Part shown: positions 8,354 to 15,607 of the stretch, one piece after another
Numbering within the stretch: the first letter of the stretch is position 1
Layout of the letters: every line of letters starts with the position of its first letter
Source: Desulfobacterales bacterium
Lineage (GTDB): Bacteria > Desulfobacterota > Desulfobacteria > Desulfobacterales > SpSt-501
Assembly: GCA_025454275.1 (NCBI GenBank)
Contig: JALOOS010000014.1
Coordinates: 1-24,236, forward strand
Reading direction: 5' to 3'
Length of the DNA: 24,236 nt
Made by a program: the position numbers and the translations under genes
The notes under the pieces: generated by a model
Seen by the model: only the letters and a program-made list of their open reading frames with translations
Database searches by the model: none
What the model was told of the DNA's origin: nothing

Positions 8354-9835
8354 TTAAAAATCAAACTCGGATATCCGCTCCGCGGCCTGCCGTTCGGATG
8401 CTCCGGAGGGCAATTCGATCGTGCTGTCGGCCGCGGTGCGCTCCGCTTCGGTCAGAAGGATGGGGCGATGGAGCCTGCCGTATTGCGCCGAGGGTCCGAA
8501 CAGGCATTCCGGTCCGAACCAGGTTTCACCGGAGGCGTATCTGAGCTCATAGGCGCCTAACGGCAGGCGGGCGACCAGCGTGGTTCCGCTACGGACAAAT
8601 CCAACGGCCGCCTCCCGCCGGTCCTCGAAGTCGACGAGCTTTACGAGGTAGTGGTGTTTTCCGGGCGGTGTCCGGATCCGCAGGCTCGCGGCGGCCGCCG
8701 GAGAGGCGCTCTTGAGGATTTTCGTCTCCGGCAAGAGCTTCGGCAGCGGCTTGTACCGATCAAACTTATAGCGTCTCACCAGCTGAACGGCAGCACTCGG
8801 GGTCTCGAAAACAGCGGCATACATCTCCCGCCGCACGTTTTCGGGTTGCACTTCCATCCATTTCCCCACATCGCCGCTCAAAAAAATGTCCAGCCAGTCC
8901 GGGTGTTCCAACGCGACGTGGTGGTGCAGGGCGGCATGTTCGAAAAAACAGCGCGGGAAGCGATCCGTCGGGAGATACCCGAAATCGAGGGAATACTGCC
9001 TAAGACACGCTCTCGTGTTCTTACCGGCCGCCCCGTCGGCTTTTTCGACAGCGTAGCCGATCGTTTTCAGCATCCGCTGGAGCCGGACGACCTCCTCCCT
9101 GGACACCGTGCGGGTTTTAAAAAGATCGAGGTAAACGGAGTCCTCCGACACAACCACATGAGCGGGAGCTTCGAAAAAGGCGCGCCGGGGCTCCTCGCGC
9201 TGCGGGGGCGACTCGCTCACCGGAGCGGCTGCGGCGGATGGATGACGGACGGAGAGCGCCGGCTCGGCGCTCCGGTCGCGATGAAGATAGTAGACATACG
9301 CCGCCGCCACGGAACCGCAGGCGATCAGCGCCAGAAAAAGGGGCTTGGCGATCCGGGCCGCCGACCGGCCGAAAGCGCGGGATTGCGTGACCCATGAGCG
9401 GGTTGGCTGGCCTTCTTCATCACGGGCGCTCTTCTGGCCCTCTTCAACCGTCTTGCCGCAGTAATTGCAGCGGCCGTTGGAGCCGATCGTCCCGGCGCAG
9501 CGGTCGTTTCCGCAAGGGTCTTTCTTTTTGCGGGGCGTCGCCCGCTGCAGCTGCTTCGCGCATGTTGTGCAGGCGGCGTATTCGAGATTGACATCTTTAG
9601 GCCGAAAATTCACCTCTCCGCAATGCGCGCAGAAGAGAATTCGATGCGTCTGGTAAAAACTGCGGATGAAGGCATAAGCCGCGTTGAGCTCCTTCATTTT
9701 CTCTGCGGCCTGGCGGGTCGCTTGGCTGTTCGCAGGGATCCGGTCCGGGTGCCAGCGTACGGCCAGCTCATGATAGCGCCGCCGGGATCGAGTTTCAACA
9801 GCCGAAAGGCCTGGCGGATCTCCATGGGAGCTCAC
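8354..9835 (-). CDS. Membrane J-domain / zinc-ribbon / peptidoglycan-binding-like protein (N-terminus probably frameshifted)
   Basis: Domains in order: part of a J domain with RRRYHELAVRWHPDR (HPD at 29-31); two zinc ribbons (C69/C72 with C89/C92, and C108/C113 with C123/C126); one transmembrane helix (about 163-184); a Pro/Ser-rich linker; a domain like peptidoglycan-binding repeats (about 245-287, VRLQRMLKTIGY then DGAAGKNTRACLRQYSLDFGY); and a C-terminal region of unknown fold. The HPD motif implies recruitment of DnaK on the cytosolic side, with the C-terminus in the periplasm (inference). The in-frame start is a GTG at 9835 with no ribosome site. The normal J-domain start, MEIRQAFRLLKLDPG, is encoded from the ATG at 9825 in another frame, so helix I is out of frame with the rest. 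Either the gene is damaged or the sequence has a small error. Confidence 0.78.
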   Translation of the reverse strand: MSSHGDPPGLSAVETRSRRRYHELAVRWHPDRIPANSQATRQAAEKMKELNAAYAFIRSFYQTHRILFCAHCGEVNFRPKDVNLEYAACTTCAKQLQRATPRKKKDPCGNDRCAGTIGSNGRCNYCGKTVEEGQKSARDEEGQPTRSWVTQSRAFGRSAARIAKPLFLALIACGSVAAAYVYYLHRDRSAEPALSVRHPSAAAAPVSESPPQREEPRRAFFEAPAHVVVSEDSVYLDLFKTRTVSREEVVRLQRMLKTIGYAVEKADGAAGKNTRACLRQYSLDFGYLPTDRFPRCFFEHAALHHHVALEHPDWLDIFLSGDVGKWMEVQPENVRREMYAAVFETPSAAVQLVRRYKFDRYKPLPKLLPETKILKSASPAAAASLRIRTPPGKHHYLVKLVDFEDRREAAVGFVRSGTTLVARLPLGAYELRYASGETWFGPECLFGPSAQYGRLHRPILLTEAERTAADSTIELPSGASERQAAERISEFDF

Positions 9836-9993
9836 CTGCCGGGGTTGAAACTTCCTGCCGGTAGAGGAAATCGATGCACGCCTCCCTCCCTCTCGCTCCT
9901 CACCGCATGCGCGCAGGCGTCCGATCCATCAGCCCCCTGTCCGTCGCGCCTTGCCGACGCGCTCCAGTTCCCGGCCGGAAAACGCATTTTTGA

Positions 9994-10023
9994 TTTATAG
10001 CATTTTCACCCCGCAATTTCCAA
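9994..10023 (-). promoter_or_regulatory. Promoter candidate for the J-domain gene
   Basis: Leftward TTGGAA (10023-10018), an 18 bp spacer, and an extended -10 TGCTATAAA whose hexamer is TATAAA (9999-9994). It sits in a locally AT-rich patch of an otherwise GC-rich gap. The leader would be about 160 nt. Confidence 0.55.
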
Positions 10024-10124
10024 GGGGAAGAGCGGCCTCCATGGCGACGGCGTAACGGCACGCCTGCGCCCTATCCGCACCGCCGACCGACCCGGCTAAA
10101 CCGCAAGGGTGTCCGGATTTCGCT

Positions 10125-10153
10125 TTGACAAGCCGAAACGAATCCCTTATTTC
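10125..10153 (+). promoter_or_regulatory. Promoter candidate for the plus-strand antiporter operon
   Basis: TTGACA (10125-10130), a 17 bp spacer, then TATTTC (10148-10153). The -35 is perfect; the -10 matches only its first three bases. The start would be near 10160, 65 nt before mnhE. Confidence 0.5.
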
Positions 10154-10224
10154 TGGGTGCATGCCGGATCGGCGGCGGCCGCGGCCTCCAACGACACCGA
10201 CGACTCCGGCCCGAATGCGCACCC

Positions 10225-10719
10225 ATGACGCTGACAAGCCTCATCTCTCTTTCCGCCTTGTGGTGGCTGCTGGCCGGGGGCGACCCGGGGTCGTGGGCGG
10301 TGGGAATCCCCGCGATCGCCGCCGCCCTGGTCGTCCGGCGCCGGCTGAACCCCTTTCCCGCTGCACGCGTCTCCCCGGCGGGGATCGTACGTTTTATCGC
10401 CTTTTTTTTCCGGGCCTCCCTCGTCGGCGGCGTCGATGTGGTCTGGCGGGCCTTCCATCCCCGCCGGCCGCTCACACCCGGCCTGGTCGACTACACCTTG
10501 CGCCTGCGATCCCCCGCCGAGCGCGTCCTGGCGGCCGGGACCGTGAGCCTGCTGCCGGGGTCCTTGTCGGCGGCGCTGGATCATGAACGCCTGGCGGTTC
10601 ACGCGCTCGACCTCGATCTGCCCGTCACCCGGCAGCTGGAGGAGCTGGAGGCGCGCATCGCCGGGCTAAACCTCTATTCCGCCGACCCCGTTTCGGCCGA
10701 GCCTGACGACCATGAATGA
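10225..10719 (+). CDS. mnhE: Mrp-type cation/proton antiporter subunit E
   Basis: A 164-residue MnhE/MrpE-family membrane subunit and the first gene of the operon. Two to three N-terminal hydrophobic segments (about residues 5-35 and 55-75) are followed by a cytosolic domain containing GTVSLLPGSLSAALD, the conserved family motif. MrpE is needed for assembly and full activity of the multi-subunit Na+/H+ antiporter. The last 25 residues are acidic and variable. No strong ribosome site precedes the ATG, so the start is less certain than the family. It overlaps mnhF by 8 bp. Confidence 0.88.
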   Translation: MTLTSLISLSALWWLLAGGDPGSWAVGIPAIAAALVVRRRLNPFPAARVSPAGIVRFIAFFFRASLVGGVDVVWRAFHPRRPLTPGLVDYTLRLRSPAERVLAAGTVSLLPGSLSAALDHERLAVHALDLDLPVTRQLEELEARIAGLNLYSADPVSAEPDDHE

Positions 10720-10996
10720 GATTTACCACTACCTCGCCTTCCTCCTGCTCGGCTCCATCCTGCTCGGCCTGGTGCGGGTCTTCCGCGGCCCCACACCGGC
10801 CGACCGGATTCTGGCCGTCCAGCTGTCCGGCACCGGCGGGGCGGCGATTCTCCTCACCTTGTCCTATGCCCGGGGCATGGAGCAGCTGCTCGACGTGGCC
10901 CTGGTGACGGCGCTGCTGGCGGCCGCCGTCCAGATCGCGTTTGTCAAAATTTATGGGTCGATCCCCGGCCCACCGCGGGGAGAGGGCGATGAGTAG
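10712..10996 (+). CDS. mnhF: Mrp-type antiporter subunit F
   Basis: A 94-residue MnhF/MrpF-family protein with three transmembrane helices. The family signature RVFRGPTPADRILAVQLSGT is seen at about residues 22-41, and the acidic residue in LLDVALVTALL is conserved. MrpF is a small core subunit of the antiporter membrane arm. It overlaps mnhE by 8 bp and mnhG by 8 bp, so translation is probably coupled. Confidence 0.92.
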   Translation: MNEIYHYLAFLLLGSILLGLVRVFRGPTPADRILAVQLSGTGGAAILLTLSYARGMEQLLDVALVTALLAAAVQIAFVKIYGSIPGPPRGEGDE

Positions 10997-11288
10997 CGAC
11001 TGGGTCGGGGCCGGGGTGGCACTGCTTGCCGTACCCTTCTTCATGGGGGGCAGCATCGGGCTCCTGCGGTTTCCGGATTTCTTCACGCGGCTGCACGCGC
11101 TGACCAAGGCGGACAACCTGGGCCTGGGCTTTGTCGTGGTCGCCGGCGTGGTGCAGGCCGACTCGTGGAGCGTGGCCTTCAAGCTCCTGCTGATCTGGGG
11201 CCTGGTCCTGGTCTCGAGCGCGACCGCCACCTACCTGATGGCCACATCGGAACTCTCGAAAGGGACCCTCCCGTGGCAACGCAGATGA
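10989..11288 (+). CDS. mnhG: Mrp-type antiporter subunit G
   Basis: A 99-residue MnhG/MrpG-family protein with three transmembrane helices. The family motif GSIGLLRFPDFFTRLHALTK, followed by ADNLG, is plain at about residues 20-44. The ATG at 10989 is preferred over an upstream TTG at 10941 because GGGGAGAGGG lies just before it and it gives the usual length. It overlaps mnhF by 8 bp and the next gene by 16 bp. Confidence 0.92.
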   Translation: MSSDWVGAGVALLAVPFFMGGSIGLLRFPDFFTRLHALTKADNLGLGFVVVAGVVQADSWSVAFKLLLIWGLVLVSSATATYLMATSELSKGTLPWQRR

Positions 11289-11584
11289 CGCCCGGCGCCT
11301 GGGCCTTCGACATCCTGCTGACCCTGGCCTTGGTCTTCACCGCCTGGCGGCTGATCCGGATGCCGGACCTGTTCCGATCCATCATCCTCTTTTTCGTCTT
11401 CGGACTGCTGATGTCCGTGGCCTGGGTGCGGATGAACGCCGTGGACGTGGCCCTGGCCGAGGCCACGATCGGCGCGGGCGTCACCGGCGCCCTCTTTCTC
11501 ACCGCCCTCGCCCGCCTCCGCCGCCGGCCGGATCGTCACCGCCCGCGCCCTGCGCAGAATTCGGCCCTGGATGGGGAACCATGA
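11273..11584 (+). CDS. MbhD-like subunit (split MrpA C-terminal domain)
   Basis: A 103-residue protein of the MbhD/DUF4040 family with three helices. In classic Mrp operons this domain is part of the C-terminal end of MrpA; as a separate gene it is typical of archaeal membrane-bound hydrogenase (Mbh) and related clusters. The diagnostic stretch is VDVALAEATIGAGVTGALFL (about 61-80), with Glu in mid-membrane. The GTG at 11273 has AAAGGG 8 nt upstream; an alternative ATG at 11285 overlaps the mnhG stop as ATGA but lacks a ribosome site. The C-terminal tail is Arg/Pro-rich and variable. Confidence 0.82.
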   Translation: MATQMTPGAWAFDILLTLALVFTAWRLIRMPDLFRSIILFFVFGLLMSVAWVRMNAVDVALAEATIGAGVTGALFLTALARLRRRPDRHRPRPAQNSALDGEP

Positions 11585-12302
11585 ATCCGGCCGCCGGAGT
11601 CGACGCTCACGCCGCCTCACCGGCCCGGCCCTCGGGGCGGGGCTCGCTCTAGTTGTCGCCACCCTGCCGGAAGCGCCCGCGGCGCTGCCGCACCTCGTCC
11701 GCGAGGCGCTTGCCCGAAGCGGGGTGGAAAACCCGGTGACGGCGGTCCTGTTGAATTTCAGGGGCTACGACACGTTGCTCGAGGTGGCGGTTCTCCTTCT
11801 CGCCGCCGTGGCGGCCCAAGCCCTGAACACGGGTCTCTCCGGCCGGGCGCCGCTCCCGCCGGCCAACCTGTTTCTCACGGCGTTCTTCCGCTTTCTCGCC
11901 CCGTTCGCGATCGTGGTCGCCGGCTACCTCCTCTGGGTCGGCAAGCACGCCCCGGGCGGCGCCTTTCAGGCCGGTGCCGTCCTGGCCGCCCTCGGCATCC
12001 TGGCGGCCTTGACGACCGGCGCCCACCCCTGCTGGGAATCGCCCCGGCTCGCCCTGGCCCTGGTGGCCGGGCTGCTGGTCTTTTCGGGCGTCGGATTGAC
12101 CCTGCTGCAGACCGAGGGCCGGTTTCTCAAGTACCCCGCCGCGCATGCCGGAACCCTGATCCTCATCATCGAGGCGGCTGCCGCCGTCTCGATCGCCGCC
12201 GCCCTGATCGCACTTTTCAACGCCGGCTCAGGGGGAGACCCCGGCAGCCGTCCCCCCTCCGGACGGCACTGCGCGTCGCATCCGCTCAGGAGCCGGCCAT
12301 GA
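11571..12302 (+). CDS. MbhE-MnhB fusion subunit
   Basis: A 243-residue protein joining two subunits that are separate in the facing operon. Residues about 15-92 match MbhE (signature LNFRGYDTLLEVAVLLLAA), and about 100-225 match MnhB/MrpB (RFLAPFAIVVAGYLLWVGKH then APGGAFQAG). The usual MnhB motif PGGGFQGG is altered to PGGAFQAG. The two halves are joined by a short loop (GLSGRAPLPPANL). MbhE and MnhB are adjacent in the Mrp/Mbh membrane arm, so a fusion is structurally plausible (inference). The N-terminal 15 residues are Arg-rich and the start has no clear ribosome site. It overlaps mnhC as ATGA. Confidence 0.85.
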   Translation: MGNHESGRRSRRSRRLTGPALGAGLALVVATLPEAPAALPHLVREALARSGVENPVTAVLLNFRGYDTLLEVAVLLLAAVAAQALNTGLSGRAPLPPANLFLTAFFRFLAPFAIVVAGYLLWVGKHAPGGAFQAGAVLAALGILAALTTGAHPCWESPRLALALVAGLLVFSGVGLTLLQTEGRFLKYPAAHAGTLILIIEAAAAVSIAAALIALFNAGSGGDPGSRPPSGRHCASHPLRSRP

Positions 12303-12607
12303 CGCCCCCCCTTCTCTACGCCCTCGCGGGCGTCGCCCTCTTCAGTATCGGCGTCGGCGGGCTGATCACCGCCGCCCACCTCCTGCGACAGGTCCTGTCC
12401 TTCAATGTGGCCGGAAGCGGCGTCTTTCTCTTTCTGGTCGCAATGGCCTACCGGACCCCGGGACCCTTCCCGGACCCTGTGCCTCACGCCATGGTCCTGA
12501 CCGGAATTGTGGTGGCGGTCAGCGCCACGGCGCTGGCGCTGCTTCTGATCTGCATCCGGCACGAATCGACCGCACGTTCCGCGACAGGCGAAGATGATCG
12601 CCCCTGA
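12299..12607 (+). CDS. mnhC: Mrp-type antiporter subunit C (NuoK-like)
   Basis: A 102-residue protein with three helices, homologous to NuoK. It contains LRQVLSFNVAGSGVFLF and the MrpC signature DPVPHAMVLTGIVVAVSATA (about 61-80). An AGGAG lies 6 nt before the ATG. Overlaps: 4 bp with the fusion gene before it and 14 bp with the antiporter subunit after it. In Mrp complexes this subunit sits at the junction of the large antiporter subunits. Confidence 0.92.
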   Translation: MTPPLLYALAGVALFSIGVGGLITAAHLLRQVLSFNVAGSGVFLFLVAMAYRTPGPFPDPVPHAMVLTGIVVAVSATALALLLICIRHESTARSATGEDDRP

Positions 12608-14102
12608 CCCGACAATCGGCGACCCCTGGTGGGTGTGGGTGATCGCGGGGCCCCTGGCGGCGGCCTGTGCCATGGCGGTTTTCCGAAAACTGTCCGCCGC
12701 GTTCGGCCTGCTCGCCGGCCTCATCATCGCCGGCCTGGCCGCCCGCCTGATTCTTTTGGTGGCGGAGGCCGGCGCTGTGAAGACGGAGATCGGAGGCTGG
12801 GCCGCCCCTCTCGGCATCGAGCTTATGGCCGACGGGCTCAGCGCCGGGATGCTCGGCATTACGGCGCTGGTCGGGATGATCATCAGCATCTACGCGGCCG
12901 CCTATTTCCGACCGCACGACGGGGCGGACCCTTCGAACCCGCCTCCGACTCTCTTCTGGCCGTTGTGGATGTTCCTGTGGGCGGCCCTGAATGCGCTCTT
13001 TCTATCGGCCGACATTTTCAACATGTACGTCACCCTCGAGCTCATGGGGCTCTCGGCGGTCGCCCTGACGGCGCTCTCCCGGGAACCCGCCGCCGTCTCG
13101 GCCGCCCTGCGCTATCTGCTCGTGAGTCTGCTCGGCTCGCTCTCCTACCTGATGGGGGTGGCCCTGCTCTACGGCGCCTTCGGCACCCTCGGCCTGGCCT
13201 CCCTGGCTGCGGAACTGACGCCCGCCCCGGCCGCCCTTGCGGCCCTTGCGCTCATGAGCGCCGGGTTGATGATGAAGGCGGCCCTCTTCCCGCTCCATTT
13301 CTGGCTGCCGCCGGCCCATGCCGCCGCCCCCGCACCGGTCAGCGCCCTGCTCTCCGCCCTGGTGGTCAAAGCCTCGTTCTACCTCTTGCTGCGTCTCTGG
13401 TTCGATGCATTCGGTCCCGCCGCCACGGCCGCAGCGGCCCTAATTCCCGGAGTTCTCGGGGCCGTAGCGGTTCTCTGGGGATCCGTACAGGCACTTTCGG
13501 CGCAACGGCTGAAAATGCTCGTCGCCTACTCCACGGTCGCTCAGCTCGGCTATCTCTTTCTCGTTTTCCCGCTGGCCGCCGCGGAAGGCGCCCGCGGAAC
13601 CGCCTGGTGTGCGGCCATCTACTTCGTGATAGCCCACGCCTGCGCCAAGGCGGCGGTCTTCCTCGCGGCCGGCAACGTGCTCATCGGCTTCGGCCACGAC
13701 CGAATCGAAGAACTGCGCGGAGCTGTTCAGGATCTGCCCGTCTCCATGTTCGGCTTCGCCGTCGCCGGGGTGAGCCTCATCGGGCTGCCGCCGAGCGGCG
13801 GCTTTATCGCCAAATGGTTGTTCGTGACCGCGGCCATCGACGCGGGCCAATGGCCCCTGGCGGCCGTGGTGGTGGCTGGTGGGCTTTTGTCGACGGCCTA
13901 TATCTTCCGCTTCTTCTCGCGCGCATTCGCCCATGTCACTGAAAAACACTCCTGCTGCCGGGTGCATCCCGCCATGGAGTGGAGCGCCCTCGCACTGGCA
14001 CTTTGCGCCCTGGCCCTCGGCCTGACGGCCCCTCCCGTAATCGGGCTCTTTCAGGTCGGCCCACCGCTTCTTGAAACCGCCGCGATGGGAGGCCGGCCGT
14101 GA
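12594..14102 (+). CDS. mnhD: Large antiporter subunit 1 (MnhD/ND2-4-5 type)
   Basis: A 502-residue, roughly fourteen-helix proton-conducting transporter. All key charged residues of this family are visible: TM5 Glu (E149 in NMYVTLELMGLSAV), TM7 Lys (K228 in MMKAALFPLHFWLPPAHAAA), TM8 Lys (K259 in LVVKASFY) and TM12 Lys (K352 in HACAKAAVF). It is therefore expected to be an active ion-translocating channel in the membrane. It begins 14 bp inside mnhC and ends in a GTGA overlap with the next subunit. It is most like MnhD, since that gene normally follows mnhC. Confidence 0.92.
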   Translation: MIAPDPTIGDPWWVWVIAGPLAAACAMAVFRKLSAAFGLLAGLIIAGLAARLILLVAEAGAVKTEIGGWAAPLGIELMADGLSAGMLGITALVGMIISIYAAAYFRPHDGADPSNPPPTLFWPLWMFLWAALNALFLSADIFNMYVTLELMGLSAVALTALSREPAAVSAALRYLLVSLLGSLSYLMGVALLYGAFGTLGLASLAAELTPAPAALAALALMSAGLMMKAALFPLHFWLPPAHAAAPAPVSALLSALVVKASFYLLLRLWFDAFGPAATAAAALIPGVLGAVAVLWGSVQALSAQRLKMLVAYSTVAQLGYLFLVFPLAAAEGARGTAWCAAIYFVIAHACAKAAVFLAAGNVLIGFGHDRIEELRGAVQDLPVSMFGFAVAGVSLIGLPPSGGFIAKWLFVTAAIDAGQWPLAAVVVAGGLLSTAYIFRFFSRAFAHVTEKHSCCRVHPAMEWSALALALCALALGLTAPPVIGLFQVGPPLLETAAMGGRP

Positions 14103-15607
14103 CGACGTTCGACGCCTTGATGCCGCTGCTGATCCCCCTCACCTCCCTGATTCCGGGAGTCATCATTTTCATGCTGCCTGAAGAGCGACGCACGGTGCGC
14201 ACCGCGCTCAACCTCGGCGCCGCCGGGGTGAAACTGGGCCTCGTCGCAGTGATGGTGTGGGGGGTGCTGCACGGACACGTCTACGAAACCCGGTTGCCGC
14301 TCTTGCCGGGATTCCAGCTCGTGCTCGCCGCCGACGCCCTCTCGGTGCTGCTGGTCGCACTCTCGAGCGTGCTGTGGTTCGTGACCACTCTTTACGCCGT
14401 CGCCTACCTCGAGCATGCCCCTCAATCCCGCAGCCGCTTCTTCGGTTTTTTCAGCCTCTGTGTCACCTCCACCATCGGAATCGCCTTGGCCGGCAATCTG
14501 ATCACTTTTCTGATCTTTTACGAAATGCTGACCCTGACGACCTACCCGCTGGTCGTCCATCGCGGGACCCCCGAAAGCATGCGGGCCGGGAAAATCTACC
14601 TGGCCTACACCATCGGCGGCGGCGCACTATTCCTGGCGGCAACGGCCTGGCTGACGGTTCTGGTCGGACCGCTCGATTTCACCCAGGGCGGAATGCTCGG
14701 CGGGTATGCAGACCGTTACGCAGGGCAACTTCGGGTTATTTTCTTCATGCTGATCGCGGGACTGGGGGTCAAGGCGGCGCTGGTCCCGCTCCACGGGTGG
14801 CTGCCCCAGGCCATGATCGCGCCCGCCCCGGTGAGCGCCCTCCTCCACGCGGTGGCGGTAGTGAAGGCCGGCGCTTTCGGGATCGTACGGGTGGTGTACG
14901 ATGTCTACGGGATCCGGTTCGCGGCCGAGCTTGGGCTGCTGCAACCCCTGGCGCTCATCGCCGCCGTCACCATCGTCTACGGCTCGGTGATGGCTCTGTT
15001 GCAGGACGACCTGAAGAAGCGGCTCGCCTTTTCCACGGTAAGCCAGGTCTCCTATATCGCCCTGGGCGCCGGAATCTTGGGCCCACTCGCCACCCTGGGC
15101 GGCATGGTGCACCTGGTTCACCAGGGGCTGATGAAGATCACTCTCTTCTTCTGCGCCGGAAATCTCGCGGAAAGCACGGGGATCCACTCCATCCGACGCA
15201 TGGCGGGTGTCGGCCGCCGGCTGCCCCTCACCATGGGGGCCTTCACCCTGGCGGCCTTCGGCATGATCGGGGTCCCGCCCATGGCCGGCTTCATCAGCAA
15301 GTGGTACATCGGATTGGGCGGAGTGGCCGCGGGCGAGAGCTGGGTGATCGCGGTGCTCGCCGCCAGCACCGCCCTCAATGCGGCCTATTTTCTGCCCATC
15401 CTCCACCTCGTCTGGTTCAAGGAGCCGGAGCCCCCGGAGGCGGGTGAGCGGCCGCAGAGGAGGGGAGGGCTCGAGGTGCATTGGATGCTGCTGCTGCCGC
15501 CGGTTTTGACCGCCTTGTTGGCCCTCACCTCCGGTCTCCTGGCGGGCGCCTATCTGAGCCCCTTGTGGTGGACCCGCCTGATCGTCGCTCGGGAGTACCA
15601 GTTGTGA
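14099..15607 (+). CDS. Large antiporter subunit 2 (MnhD/ND2-4-5 type)
   Basis: A second 502-residue proton-conducting antiporter subunit. GGGAGG lies 6 nt before its GTG start, which overlaps the previous stop (GTGA). Key residues are all present: E142 in TM5 (IFYEMLTLTTYPLV), K225 in TM7 (GLGVKAALVPLHGWLPQAM), K256 in TM8 (VAVVKAGAF) and K346 in TM12 (HQGLMKITLFF). The APAPVSALLHAVAVVKAG stretch is typical of MnhD and hydrogenase-4-type subunits. Standard Mrp has two such subunits; this is one of three in the operon. Confidence 0.92.
   Translation: MTTFDALMPLLIPLTSLIPGVIIFMLPEERRTVRTALNLGAAGVKLGLVAVMVWGVLHGHVYETRLPLLPGFQLVLAADALSVLLVALSSVLWFVTTLYAVAYLEHAPQSRSRFFGFFSLCVTSTIGIALAGNLITFLIFYEMLTLTTYPLVVHRGTPESMRAGKIYLAYTIGGGALFLAATAWLTVLVGPLDFTQGGMLGGYADRYAGQLRVIFFMLIAGLGVKAALVPLHGWLPQAMIAPAPVSALLHAVAVVKAGAFGIVRVVYDVYGIRFAAELGLLQPLALIAAVTIVYGSVMALLQDDLKKRLAFSTVSQVSYIALGAGILGPLATLGGMVHLVHQGLMKITLFFCAGNLAESTGIHSIRRMAGVGRRLPLTMGAFTLAAFGMIGVPPMAGFISKWYIGLGGVAAGESWVIAVLAASTALNAAYFLPILHLVWFKEPEPPEAGERPQRRGGLEVHWMLLLPPVLTALLALTSGLLAGAYLSPLWWTRLIVAREYQL

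Larger units (their letters stand above)
9836..10224. other. Divergent intergenic region
   Basis: 389 bases between the J-domain gene (leftward) and the antiporter operon (rightward). It holds promoter candidates at 9994-10023 (minus) and 10125-10153 (plus). The rest is GC-rich without a convincing ORF, RNA or repeat. Confidence 0.6.
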
